A DNA stretch of 64,000 bases from Siphonodentalium dalli (taxonomy: Eukaryota; Mollusca; Scaphopoda; Gadilida; Siphonodentaliidae), in the NCBI GenBank assembly GCA_032622095.1, contig CP136069.1:101214278-101278277 (forward strand), given 5' to 3'. Numbering within the stretch: position 1 is the stretch's first letter; every line of letters starts with the position of its first letter. The notes under the pieces were generated by a model. It saw nothing but the letters and a program-made list of their open reading frames with translations. It made no database searches and was not told the DNA's origin. This document shows, in pieces, positions 40,535-52,187 of the stretch. A program made the translations under genes and the position numbers.

Positions 40535-42245
40535 CTGGACACTTTTGCAACCCTTATTACTCGAAAAGTACCAGGAGTAGCACACTAAAACTTGGTACGT
40601 ATCTTGGGATCAAAGAGTTGTATGCCATCGTCGCATAACGAATATTGTCCGCGTTTTCCCCGAGGAGTTATCTCCCTTTATTTGAAAAAATGTCATTTTA
40701 TTATCTCGGAAATTATAAGAAGCAGAGCATCGAAAATTAGACCGTATGCACATCTCGATATGCACTACTGCCCACGGGCATAAAAACTTGGGTCCGCCCT
40801 TTCCCTGAAGAGTTACCGCCCATAGTTGGCAAACCTCTATTTTATTGTACTCTGTTGTCCTCCCGTATCATTCCAGATAACTGTATTTGGTTTTTGTAGT
40901 CGTGTTGACCGTTGTCAGCTTAGTCCGAGGAAGAAAATTTGACAGGGTTGGACATATATTTTTACACTGGGGTGGGGGCAATATTTTCGCAATTTTTTTT
41001 TATTATTGACATTCATCTATTTAAGTATGTAGATTCCCTGAACGAAAACAAACCCATACCGGAAAGGATTTTTGTAATCCGAGAAGAAATGCAAGAGTTA
41101 CGGGCCCTCAAAGTTTGCAAGTGTCGGTCCCATGTGCTTGTGACCCTATCTCCTCCGAAGATGTCGAACTTTGGATGTCGTCTGATATCCCAGGGCGTGC
41201 GGTCTGAAGAGAGCACGCGATGGGCCAAATTTTGCCAGTGTCGGTTCAGTGTTGTGGGTCAGGGGAGGGGTGGTCCGGGGTACCAATTTTGTATTCTTCT
41301 CCGAATCGGATGAAACTTGGAATATAACATCCATACCGCCAACCGATCTAGAAACTGAAAGAATTTCGAAAATCCATTGAAAAATGTCAGAGTTGTGGGC
41401 CTTCAAACAATGCAAATTTGGCCCCATATGCTTGTGATCACATCTCCTCCGAAGATGTCAAACTTTGGATGTCAACTGATACGCCAATGCGTGCGGTCTG
41501 AAGAGAGCACGCGATGAGCCAAATTTTGCCAGTGTCGGTTCAGTGTTGTGGGTCAGGGGAGGGGTGGTCCGGGGTACCAAAATTTATTTCGTCTCCGAAT
41601 CATATGAAACTTGATATATAACATATACCATACACGTTGATCATAAAACTGAAAACAGATTGTAAATCCGTTAAAAAATGGCGGAGATTTGGGCCCTCAA
41701 ACTTTGAATGTGGGCCCGTATTCTTTCCAATAAACAAAATGTTATTCGTCTCTGAATCAGACAAAATTTATAACAAATAATCAATGTAAGTAGCTGATCA
41801 CAATACTCAAAACAATTTTTAAATCCATTGGAAAATAACGGAGTTACGGGCTCTCAAAATTCGCATTTTGGGCCGGGTTTGACTATTTCCCAATCCCGTC
41901 ACCCAATTTCGAGGCAGGGGTGGGGTCACTCCCAAACACTTGAGATCAACCCACACATGTTAAGGGAAAGATATAATCATCCTAATTCATATTTTCCGTC
42001 CCTTAACTGCGATTTATTGAGCTCATGATTTGCCCTATTATTATACTTCCATGGTGTAACCAAGGAAGTATATTGTTTTTCTACTGCGGCCGTTTTCTGT
42101 TTAATTGGAAATACTCAGAAACTAATGGGAGGAGGACCGCGAAATCTCTAGCGAATGTAGGCATCTAAGGTCTACTAAAAATAATGCTATCCGGATGTTG
42201 GTCCAATATATTTTGACAGAGTTATGGCCCTTTTTCGATTATTTT

Positions 42246-42280
<35 letters not shown>

Positions 42281-43991
42281 CTGGACACTTTTGCAACCCT
42301 TATTACTCGAAAAGTACCAGGAGTAGCACACTAAAACTTGGTACGTATCTTGGGATCAAAGAGTTGTATGCCATCGTCGCATAACGAATATTGTCCGCGT
42401 TTTCCCCGAGGAGTTATCTCCCTTTATTTGAAAAAATGTCATTTTATTATCTCGGAAATTATAAGAAGCAGAGCATCGAAAATTAGACCGTATGCACATC
42501 TCGATATGCACTACTGCCCACGGGCATAAAAACTTGGGTCCGCCCTTTCCCTGAAGAGTTACCGCCCATAGTTGGCAAACCTCTATTTTATTGTACTCTG
42601 TTGTCCTCCCGTATCATTCCAGATAACTGTATTTGGTTTTTGTAGTCGTGTTGACCGTTGTCAGCTTAGTCCGAGGAAGAAAATTTGACAGGGTTGGACA
42701 TATATTTTTACACTGGGGTGGGGGCAATATTTTCGCAATTTTTTTTTATTATTGACATTCATCTATTTAAGTATGTAGATTCCCTGAACGAAAACAAACC
42801 CATACCGGAAAGGATTTTTGTAATCCGAGAAGAAATGCAAGAGTTACGGGCCCTCAAAGTTTGCAAGTGTCGGTCCCATGTGCTTGTGACCCTATCTCCT
42901 CCGAAGATGTCGAACTTTGGATGTCGTCTGATATCCCAGGGCGTGCGGTCTGAAGAGAGCACGCGATGGGCCAAATTTTGCCAGTGTCGGTTCAGTGTTG
43001 TGGGTCAGGGGAGGGGTGGTCCGGGGTACCAATTTTGTATTCTTCTCCGAATCGGATGAAACTTGGAATATAACATCCATACCGCCAACCGATCTAGAAA
43101 CTGAAAGAATTTCGAAAATCCATTGAAAAATGTCAGAGTTGTGGGCCTTCAAACAATGCAAATTTGGCCCCATATGCTTGTGATCACATCTCCTCCGAAG
43201 ATGTCAAACTTTGGATGTCAACTGATACGCCAATGCGTGCGGTCTGAAGAGAGCACGCGATGAGCCAAATTTTGCCAGTGTCGGTTCAGTGTTGTGGGTC
43301 AGGGGAGGGGTGGTCCGGGGTACCAAAATTTATTTCGTCTCCGAATCATATGAAACTTGATATATAACATATACCATACACGTTGATCATAAAACTGAAA
43401 ACAGATTGTAAATCCGTTAAAAAATGGCGGAGATTTGGGCCCTCAAACTTTGAATGTGGGCCCGTATTCTTTCCAATAAACAAAATGTTATTCGTCTCTG
43501 AATCAGACAAAATTTATAACAAATAATCAATGTAAGTAGCTGATCACAATACTCAAAACAATTTTTAAATCCATTGGAAAATAACGGAGTTACGGGCTCT
43601 CAAAATTCGCATTTTGGGCCGGGTTTGACTATTTCCCAATCCCGTCACCCAATTTCGAGGCAGGGGTGGGGTCACTCCCAAACACTTGAGATCAACCCAC
43701 ACATGTTAAGGGAAAGATATAATCATCCTAATTCATATTTTCCGTCCCTTAACTGCGATTTATTGAGCTCATGATTTGCCCTATTATTATACTTCCATGG
43801 TGTAACCAAGGAAGTATATTGTTTTTCTACTGCGGCCGTTTTCTGTTTAATTGGAAATACTCAGAAACTAATGGGAGGAGGACCGCGAAATCTCTAGCGA
43901 ATGTAGGCATCTAAGGTCTACTAAAAATAATGCTATCCGGATGTTGGTCCAATATATTTTGACAGAGTTATGGCCCTTTTTCGATTATTTT

Positions 43992-44026
<35 letters not shown>

Positions 44027-44716
44027 CTGGACACTTTTGCAACCCTTATTACTCGAAAAGTACCAGGAGTAGCACACTAAAACTTGGTACGTATCTTGGG
44101 ATCAAAGAGTTGTATGCCATCGTCGCATAACGAATATTGTCCGCGTTTTCCCCGAGGAGTTATCTCCCTTTATTTGAAAAAATGTCATTTTATTATCTCG
44201 GAAATTATAAGAAGCAGAGCATCGAAAATTAGACCGTATGCACATCTCGATATGCACTACTGCCCACGGGCATAAAAACTTGGGTCCGCCCTTTCCCTGA
44301 AGAGTTACCGCCCATAGTTGGCAAACCTCTATTTTATTGTACTCTGTTGTCCTCCCGTATCATTCCAGATAACTGTATTTGGTTTTTGTAGTCGTGTTGA
44401 CCGTTGTCAGCTTAGTCCGAGGAAGAAAATTTGACAGGGTTGGACATATATTTTTACACTGGGGTGGGGGCAATATTTTCGCAATTTTTTTTTATTATTG
44501 ACATTCATCTATTTAAGTATGTAGATTCCCTGAACGAAAACAAACCCATACCGGAAAGGATTTTTGTAATCCGAGAAGAAATGCAAGAGTTACGGGCCCT
44601 CAAAGTTTGCAAGTGTCGGTCCAGTATTGTGGGTCAGGGGAGGGGTGGTCTGCGGTACCAATTTTTAATTCTTCTCCGAATCATATGAAATTTGGGATAT
44701 AACAGAAATATGTCTA
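35280..44716. repeat. 1746-bp tandem array, right block, five full copies plus a partial one
   Basis: The array starts in an ATT tract next to the CTAG end of the preceding element, with about six ATT repeats instead of ten. The marker ACTGGACAC appears at 35296, 37042, 38788, 40534, 42280 and 44026, exactly 1746 bp apart. The sequence looks identical to the left block (6210-18444) although 17 kb of other repeats lies between them. The last unit is shortened: after GTGTCGGT at about 44613 it jumps to the sequence that follows the next GTGTCGGT, consistent with a deletion between short direct repeats. Similarity fades out around 44716. Confidence 0.93.
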
Positions 44717-45940
44717 TCCAAATGTAATTCGCGAACTATGAACGAATGTTGTACAAGCTCACATCTCATTCCCCAAACTATCCGTTACTTATTCATAAAA
44801 GTCATATTATGCTACACGCGAAACGGAGATAACTTTTGGGGAATCCAGAGTCCAAAACGGATCGAAATCGCCCTGTTCCAGAAAAGTCGTTCATTTTGTT
44901 TTCACTTTTTGAAAAAGACTCCAATATTTCAACCAAAACTTTTGGACTTAGAACATTATTTTTTTCTCAGTCAAGTGAAAAGAGCTCTTCAAAATAATTC
45001 CGCTTATATATATAATATATATTATCTATATATACGCCAAAAATTTGTCACTCCCCTCTCTCCTTCCTCCGGCTACCCCATCCCCAGTGGGATGGAACCT
45101 ACCTCCGATTCGAATACACCCGTCTTGCCGCGGACCAGTCTCAATCGTCTACCATAGAACTGATAGAACGCCCATCGAATTCCAACAATCATTTCCAGAG
45201 TGGTATATTGGTATGAGTTTATATCGGAGCCGTTATAAAGCAAATAACTTGGATTTTAATATAAACCCACCTATTCGTAAATTGTGTAGCCCATGGTGTG
45301 TGGTAAATTATCATTTTATCGTGTAGAGTGTGTCATGAGCTATCTGCGTGCGTGCATTTCACTTTTGTATTTTCTTTCGCATCTTCAACGCATTGCATAT
45401 CATATACAACCAAACAAAATACAAACATTACATTAATTTGGTCAAACAAGCCTTCGTTATACGGTGTATATTTCTACTAACGTAATGACGACGTATAGCC
45501 AATTATTCCGTTTGCGATAACAACGATAAACACATAGAAACATGCAAACATCATCAGTTTCGTAAGATCAATTTGTATATTGTTATAAACCGTAGTATAC
45601 TGCTGATATACATTCAATTCTTTCCGTGAGTATATGTCTGCCGAATTGGAAATGACTCCTTTTATACTTTCGCAAACTAAAACACCACTGATAGTTTCGT
45701 ACTCCGTCATTTAAGTCTTGTCAAAAAAGCAAACGTGAAACAACCGCTCATTATTCCTACCATAAAGGAATCTACTTATAGAGAACGCTCTTTTCTGTTC
45801 GATTACGTTCAAACTATTTGTGTGTTGTTGTTAATCACTCATTATATTCTTCGGACCGAACGTTCATTAAGCGCGCTTCATGTTATATATGCGAAAACCG
45901 ACCCACGTGTTTATTGTTTTATATCAAATTCAATAACACA
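44717..45940. other. No recognised feature
   Basis: This is mostly single-copy sequence within the window. It has a TA-rich palindromic patch at 45006-45040 and a pyrimidine-rich stretch at 45045-45080. A 77-codon minus-strand frame with ATG at 45710 ends at 45477 and contains one hydrophobic stretch near its C-terminus, but I found no homology, splice or promoter evidence. A 139-codon plus-strand frame (44738-45157) has no recognisable motif. I call no gene here. Confidence 0.5.
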
Positions 45941-46030
45941 TTTTACATTATCTTTAGTTTGGTATTATTCGTATTTGATGATTAAAATACACCAAAACGT
46001 GTTAAAAATAAAAAATACAAAAAGATAATT

Positions 46031-46105
46031 TGACGGGATTCGAACTCACGTCGCAATAAAACACAAACTGAAGGTTTGACGCTCTCACCTCTGGGCTACG
46101 CACTG
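46031..46105 (-). pseudogene. tRNA-like sequence (tRNA pseudogene or tRNA-derived repeat), copy 1
   Basis: Read on the minus strand, it has a good A-box/D-arm (TAGCCCAGAGGTGAGAGC) and a good B-box/T-loop (GAGTTCGAATCCC) at tRNA spacing. An anticodon-like hairpin has the loop CCTTCAG, which would give anticodon TTC but with C rather than U at position 33. The flanks do not form a 7-bp acceptor stem and the T stem has a mismatch, so I do not think it is a functional tRNA. It could be a decayed tRNA gene or the head of a tRNA-derived SINE. Confidence 0.55.
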
Positions 46106-46301
46106 CGCTGTTAATTTATAAGAAAATATATTAGTATTAAATATATAGGCATATAACTGTGTATATTTAAACTTTATATTCAAATTGATTGAAATCGAAT
46201 ATAAAAAGCATCTTTACATTATCTTTAGTTTGGTATTATTCGTATTTGATGATTAAAATACACCAAAACATGTTAAAAATAAAAAATAAAAAAAGATAAT
46301 T

Positions 46302-46377
46302 TGACGGGATTCGAACTCACGTCGCAATAAAACACAAACTGAAGGTTTGACGCTCTAACACTGGGCTACGCACTACG
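46302..46377 (-). pseudogene. tRNA-like sequence, copy 2
   Basis: This is the second copy of the minus-strand tRNA-like sequence, 271 bp downstream. Its D-arm region reads TAGCCCAGTGTTAGAGC, closer to the usual tRNA pattern than copy 1. The anticodon-like loop and T-loop are the same. Again no acceptor stem can be formed from the flanks. Confidence 0.5.
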
Positions 46378-46499
46378 CTGTTAATTTATAAGAAAATATA
46401 TTAGTATTAAATATATAGGCATATAACTGTGTATATTTAAACTGTATATCCAAACTGATTGAAATGCGTGACTATATATATATACCCCTTTCCGCTATA

Positions 46500-47578
46500 C
46501 GGGGAACAGGAAAATGCACCTATTCTTCCCACCAAATCCAAAAGGGCTAATTAAAGAGCAAGGTAATGTAGCAGGTACATTTGGATATTCTATTCACGCC
46601 CCCCCCCCCAAATCTTGACCGCTATACTTCAAATTCAAACATCGAGATAATTTTTTTTGACGAGTACATCTGATAGCTAGTGTTCACGCGCATCTAGAGC
46701 GCAATTTTCTAATTTTCAGATGGAACGGTTTACTCGTGACAACGCTATATATCATAAATATGTATACTTCTGTAGTCTATCACTAGCCGATTTTTAGCCC
46801 CAAATCCAAACGGGCCGATGTAGGAGCGAGTTTAATGCGGTGGTACATAAGCCGGTATACTGTAGGTATGACTCTAAAATTTGACCTCTCTAATATAAAC
46901 GCAACCTGCTCAAGGGAGTGTTTGTGTCGGGTGGGTTCAGATTTGGAAAATTCCACCGAAGATCAAATGGGCAAAATTACTCCGAAAATCATATATTGAG
47001 ATAAAAACTTTTCGATGAGTGGATGTGATAAGTAGTATATATACGCAAGATTAGTACACTTTTTAATAATTTATATTGAACGGTTTAACCCTGGTAGCGT
47101 ATAACGTTGTGACGGGTGATATATATTACTCAAATTCAAACCCTCTCTTCATGACGCAAATTCAAACGGACTTAGCAAGAAGCAAGGCAAATGCATGAAT
47201 ATGCTCACCGATATACTATATAGGTATGTCCGCTCTACTGTAAAAGTAACCTATTGTCACGATTTGACCTGTCCAAAACACTCCCCGGACAAAAGTTTTC
47301 CTAGGTATAAAATTTCGTCGAAATCCGATCGTTTTACTCGATTTGACCTTGAACTTACCATTTCGAATGTCAATGTCAGGTCGGGGTCACGACTTGACCC
47401 GCCCAAAAGACTCCCCGGACAAAAGTACCCCTAGGTATCAAATTTCGTGGAAATCCGCATGTTTTACCCGATTTGACCTTCGATTGACCATTTTGAAGAC
47501 CAAGGTCAGGGCGGGACGGGATGGGATGGGATGGAATACCATGGAAGTATATCTGATTCCATGGAATCTGACCTCTAG
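46500..47578 (+). mobile_element. Helitron-like element, plus strand, diverged copy 4
   Basis: Three degenerate repeats like those of the composite element are present, near 46532 (CAAATCCAAAAGGGCTAATT), 46800 (CAAATCCAAACGGGCCGATG) and 47158 (GCAAATTCAAACGGACTTAG). From about 47255 the body changes to the GACCTTGA / GGACAAAAGTACCCC repeat found in the minus-strand chain (two tandem units of about 130 bp). The right end has ATGGAAGTAT, the perfect palindrome GATTCCATGGAATC (47554-47567), then TGACCTCTAG ending at 47578 and followed by T. This is the same terminal plan as at 29625, with an almost identical last ten bases. The left end was not found. No protein is encoded. Confidence 0.55.
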
Positions 47579-47629
47579 TTCATTTTGTTTTCGTTCTGAA
47601 ACACACTATAAAGTGTATATAATATAATA

Positions 47630-47930
47630 ACGAACACGAGACATACATAATTTATGAACTGTTAACAAAAGATATCAAATTCAATACATGACAAAGATGA
47701 CTCAGTGGAGTTTATAAAGTGAACATAAAAACATTGAGGTAAGAATCTTTTTAAGGAATTCAACTTTATTTAATGATAATAAACACATAAATTAAAATAA
47801 CAAACATGAGACATACATGATTTATAAACTGTTAACAAAAGATATCAAACTCAATACATGACAAAGATGACTCAGTGAAGTTTATAAAGTGAACATAAAA
47901 ATATTAAGGTAAAAATCTTTTTAAGCATTA
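47630..47930. repeat. 170-bp direct repeat, two copies
   Basis: The stretch from ACATACATAATTTATGAACT (47641) repeats at 47811 with few changes; each copy continues through GACAAAGATGACTCAGTG and AATCTTTTTAAG. The spacing is 170 bp. No coding capacity was seen. Confidence 0.85.
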
Positions 47931-48039
47931 CTAAACCGTTTAGCACAGTCCACTTCACTCACCCGATCATCACTAAACTTCATATTTATCTTGATATTGA
48001 TCTATCAGATGAGAGCTATCAAATATTTTTTTAATTTTA

Positions 48040-49240
48040 TAGGAAAAAATGGTCGCCAGCGGCCATATTGCATTTACGTTATATGTTATCGCGTCATGTC
48101 GATATCTAGTATTACTTAGAAATTTCACCTTTCCAGATTCATAATTGCTCCATTGACTGTAACAGATGGAATTATTCCCCTCTTCGGATAGAGTGTCACT
48201 GAAACTTTATTTTGTCAGACTGTCTGTATAGTCACTGATTATATATGGCAATAATCTGTAATAAGATGTAGCACTATTTTATTTTATATTTACATGCAGT
48301 GCTGTTTTTATACAACAATTATAATCCCCCCTAGATCATCATGTGATCGACCATACATCGCGCGAGGACCTGGTTGAATTAAGGGGGGTTTTTATGGATA
48401 ACTTCTGTCCTCAAACTAGATTATACTTATGACATTTAATGGCATGTTTCTAACATGGAGGGTTAGATATGCGTGAGACACCACCACTCTTCAATTCACA
48501 CCAAGTTATCAGCTGTCATATTCGGATGTTAGAACCCATAGCCATGATATATGGTTTATTTTGTGTATACTAGTAATATTGTTATTTTCAGTACCTTTAT
48601 ATACCAGTACTGTGTATAACAATGCATATACATTAATCCATGTATACATGTATATTGATTCAACGGATTCAGTGGTTTTGTCCATCAGTCTATCAAATTT
48701 GCGGGGAAAACATGGCCACAAGCAGTACACCCTGTTAAATTTCGAATTTGAATCAATTGGCGCACCCTGCAGCCAGCTTTTATTGGAGAACTTTTTCTCA
48801 TGTGGATAGTTTGGGTCACCGCTAGATGTGAGCCATGTTTTGTTCTCAAGCTGTCCTTGTGAAGACATCACTGCCAGCGGTGATCTTGAATTTTACTATT
48901 TTTATGGCTAAATAATTTGGTTGATCCTACAGACGACACCCCTTGTCCGATCGTCACCAGATTCCACAATGATCTTCTGGATCACCAGGGGGAGAGTAAT
49001 CTAATTTTCCCGAATTTCGTTAAAAAACATTACCACAGGCAGCAATTTGGTATCTTACTGTTTGATCCTCTTTTGCGTGACTAAATTGTTTAGCAACTGT
49101 ACAGTCATATCCCTCATATGATAGTCACCACACTTTATATTGATCTTCGGGCTGACAACTAGATGGGAGCTATCGAATGCTTTGAATTTTTTTGGAAAAC
49201 ATTGTCGCCAGCAGTCATCTTCTATTTTGGTTTTTATATA
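48040..49240. repeat. Decayed tandem repeat, period about 160-170 bp
   Basis: A motif like GGAAAACATTGTCGCCAGCAG followed by a TCTTNNATTTT-like stretch recurs near 48042, 48700, 48863, 49022 and 49194. Other shared pieces are GATCNTCNNGATGAGAGCTATCAAAT-like (48000, 49143) and GTCACCA (48951, 49123). Copies are strongly diverged. The interval 48090-48690 within it holds nothing I recognise. Confidence 0.5.
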
Positions 49241-49475
49241 CATGTATATCTCTTCATTCGGATAGCCAGTATTACGTAGGTACTTCAACTTTCCGCATTC
49301 CTGTCATCATTTGAAATATAAAAATTTACCTGATACCATGCACCCTTCAAAATTTGTTTCGTCGTATCTATTTTAATGACCCGTATGGTAATATTGATAC
49401 AGATATATTTGTCAAACATTTCTTTGTACAATATACAGGTATTTAGTTTGTAACTAAATCTAGAAATATATAATA

Positions 49476-50133
49476 GTAGCTGGTGGACCCTACTTCGTCC
49501 GGGATGTTCCCCTCTGATTTTCGGAGAATTGCGCGATTTAACCTTGAATTGACCATTTTAAAGGTGAAGGTCATGTCGGGTCACGATTTGACCCGCCCAA
49601 AACACTCCCCGGACAAAAGTCACGACAAAAGTACCCGTCGAAATCCGCCCGGCTTTACCCGATTTGACCTTGAATTGACAATTTTGAATGTCAAGATCAG
49701 GTCAAGGTCATAATTTGACCCACCCGAAACACTCCTGGGACAAAAGTAACAGTAGGTATTATATTTCGTTGAAATACTTCGTTTTACCAGATTTGACCTT
49801 GAATTGATCTTTTTGAATGTCAAAGTCAGGTCGGGATCAAGATTTGACCCGTCCAAATAGTCCAGAAACATGCCTACATCAGCACGTTCGAGAACATGGT
49901 CCCACGTGAAATTGGACCCGTCAATATTGCTCCCGGGATCGAAGTAGTCCTACACACAAATTTTTAGTCGGATCGGTCAAGGTCCAGAAACATGCCTATG
50001 AGCGAGGTCAAGTTGACACGTTAAATACCAAATCCGAGTCGGATCAGTCGAGCAGTGTTAGAGTCTATAACACATACACACATGCATTCATGCATACACA
50101 CATACATACATACAGACAGGTGTTCCAAAATGT
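49476..50133 (-). mobile_element. Helitron-like element E1, minus strand
   Basis: The left end resembles the 3' end of the minus-strand family: on the plus strand GTAG, CTGGTGGACCCTACTTCGTCCGGG, a mutated form of the CTAGCAGGTGGACCCGACTTCG start seen at 59434 and 63814. The body has about three units of the GACCTTGAATTGA / GGACAAAAGTACCC repeat. The right end has CA/TACA microsatellite sequence and then TTCCAAAATGTATAATCGATAG, a decayed 5' end. It has no coding capacity and is not directly joined to the next element. Confidence 0.55.
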
Positions 50134-50995
50134 ATAATCGATAGCTACAACAATTCTATGGTAGATAGTTCACGGCCGACCTGATGCATGCATCTTAGTT
50201 TTCTTGTTCCCACTATCATGGCGCATGTCCACAAACTAGCACCGCGAGCATTGTTCTTCTCTACTGGGAGATATTCGACGAGACAACTGCGGGGCGTCAC
50301 ACAGTTTGCTTCGGATAATGGTCAAGAAGTGTGGGTAGTCTGTACACTAGGGTCTTCTCCTTAGCAGATAGACATCTGTCCAAGGGAATGAGACAGCTAG
50401 CAACATTCGAAACACTGTCGAAGTTGTCAACATATGCCAATGCGTTCGCTGAGTTTGTGAGTTGAAGAACCATCTATTGATGTGACTAGCTAACTGGTTC
50501 GCCAGGTGTACATGTCGTTATCCCATGGGGTATGAGACACATACATAGAGATGACCTTCTGTAAGCTAGACACCGGAAAATGAATTGTTTGAAACGTTAT
50601 GATTAGAGGGACCCTACTCCCAGGAAGTGGTGAATACTTTGTCGGTGTGAGAGACCTAGATTTATCAGACAAAGAAATGGAAGCTGGTCCAGATAATTAT
50701 GGACGTGACGTGGCAAATCAGAATCTGTTATCAGGTAATTGTTCTGATATAACTATTCGGCGCACCTACGCTTACGGCCATTATCGGCGCTAAGTGGAGA
50801 CTGGATTTCGAAATGCCACATCGCGATATTAATTGTGGTGTTTCATCTTTCCAGAAGGATACGAGCTATGTTATGCGTTTTGATACCTTAAAAATTTAGG
50901 TTGAACTAGTAGATGGTGTATGTACAGTTTCGTCCATACATACCGATATTATGACAAAAAGTTGAAATTAATATGTGAAAATATCGATTTCTTTT
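50134..50995. other. Largely unique sequence, no gene called
   Basis: No repeat family of the window is recognisable here. A 64-codon plus-strand frame starts with ATG at 50599. A possible 5' splice site (CAG|GTAATT) lies at about 50735 and a possible 3' splice site (TCATCTTTCCAG) at about 50855. Joining them keeps the frame open for only about nine more codons. This is suggestive of a small exon pair at best; no homology is recognised. Confidence 0.3.
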
Positions 50996-50999
50996 TAAT

Positions 51000-52060
51000 T
51001 TCTAGCCGCCAATTTAGCAGCGATCTTGGCTGTGAGTATCAATTGCCAAACCCTAATGAATACTTCATGTCACTATTCCATATCAACATGTAATGGTGGA
51101 TAGAAATCGCGAAACAATAACGCCCGTCGTAAGAAAGTAAAGGAATGTAGACTTGTTTTTAAATTTCGGTCGCCATTTTGGCCGCCATCTTTGATTTGGA
51201 AAACCATTTCTTGCATGAGCTGTAAGGTAATTACTTCACCTCAGTATTTCCAACTCAACTGTACGCATGGATGGAGTTGTCTCGACAATAATGCCCAATG
51301 ATGTGAATATGAGGGAATTTCGGTGATTTTTCAAAATCTGTCCGCCATTGTGGACGCCATTTTGGATTTGGGGGACTTTTATTTGGATATGATACAAGGA
51401 AAGTTCTTCGCCTAAGTGTTCCCAACTTACAATAGTAAACAGGTGTGGAATTGTCATGACAATAATGCTCACTGATGTTAAAATCAGCGATTTTCGGCGA
51501 TTTTTTATTTCTGGTGGCCATTTTGGCCGCCATCTTGGATTTGGGTAAATATTCCTCAACTCAGGTATAAGAGGAATCCTAGCTCGAGTATCTCCTGCAA
51601 ATATATATGCATGGGTGTTGTTATAATAGCAATAACAATCATTGATTCGAAACATAACATCGCGTTATTAACGGAGATTCGGCTTTGACCTATGATACCG
51701 GCATTTGGGAAAACGTGATATCGGACAAAAATATCCCGCAATGAATGCATATTATGGTCCTCATGTGTTGACCAATGACTCCTCTATATGATAAATGTAT
51801 AACATGACGCAGAGACAAACGAAAGGTGATAACATGTCAGAAAAATAGCATATTTTCACATTTCGGCGGCCATCTTGGCCGCCATATTGAATTCTGGTGT
51901 CGGATTTTTGGCTAATTTGTAAGGGTAGTATATTAGCATAACGAATCGAGCGGAAAACAAGACCGCATGTGCTATCATCTTTACAATAATGGCGATAACA
52001 GAGACCTGGTGCATTTTTAAAAAATGGCCGCCATGATGGACGCCATCTTGTCTGGAGTCT
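51000..52060. repeat. Decayed ~172-bp tandem repeat with GGCCGCCATCTTGG motif
   Basis: Units carrying (G)GCCGCCAT(C/T)TTGGATTTGG-like cores occur near 51005, 51171, 51343, 51515, 51869 and 52029, so the steps are about 172 bp, with one double step and one of 160 bp. Between the cores, ACAATAATG(C)CCA(C)TGATG-like and TTTCGGCGATTTTT-like pieces recur. Minus-strand frames of up to 185 codons cross this block but follow the repeat structure and show no known domain, so I do not call them genes. Confidence 0.75.
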
Positions 52061-52187
52061 CTGCGGCCACTTTTTTTTCTTGTTAACAAGTGAAAAAAAT
52101 TAGAGGAGACCTTAAGGAAGAAAATTAGTGGGGTGAAGTTAAGTCCTGGGGGGGGGGTGTAGAGGTCGAACAATATCTCCTGGACTA

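Larger units (their letters stand above)
45941..46465. repeat. 271-bp direct tandem duplication
   Basis: Two copies lie head to tail: about 45941-46211 and 46212-46465. The marker TTTACATTATCTTTAG occurs at 45942 and 46213. Each copy has an A-rich left part, a tRNA-like sequence on the minus strand and an AT-rich right part with GGCATATAACTGTGTATATT. A few substitutions and small indels separate the copies, so the duplication is not brand new. Confidence 0.9.

Noticed and set aside
45477-45710. 77-codon minus-strand frame with a hydrophobic segment
   Set aside because: It has an ATG and one possible membrane stretch (LMMFACFYVFIVVIANGIIG), but short hydrophobic frames are expected by chance in AT-rich DNA and no homologue or signal supports it.
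46031-46105. Functional tRNA gene
   Set aside because: No acceptor stem can form, position 33 of the anticodon loop is not U, and the T stem is mismatched.
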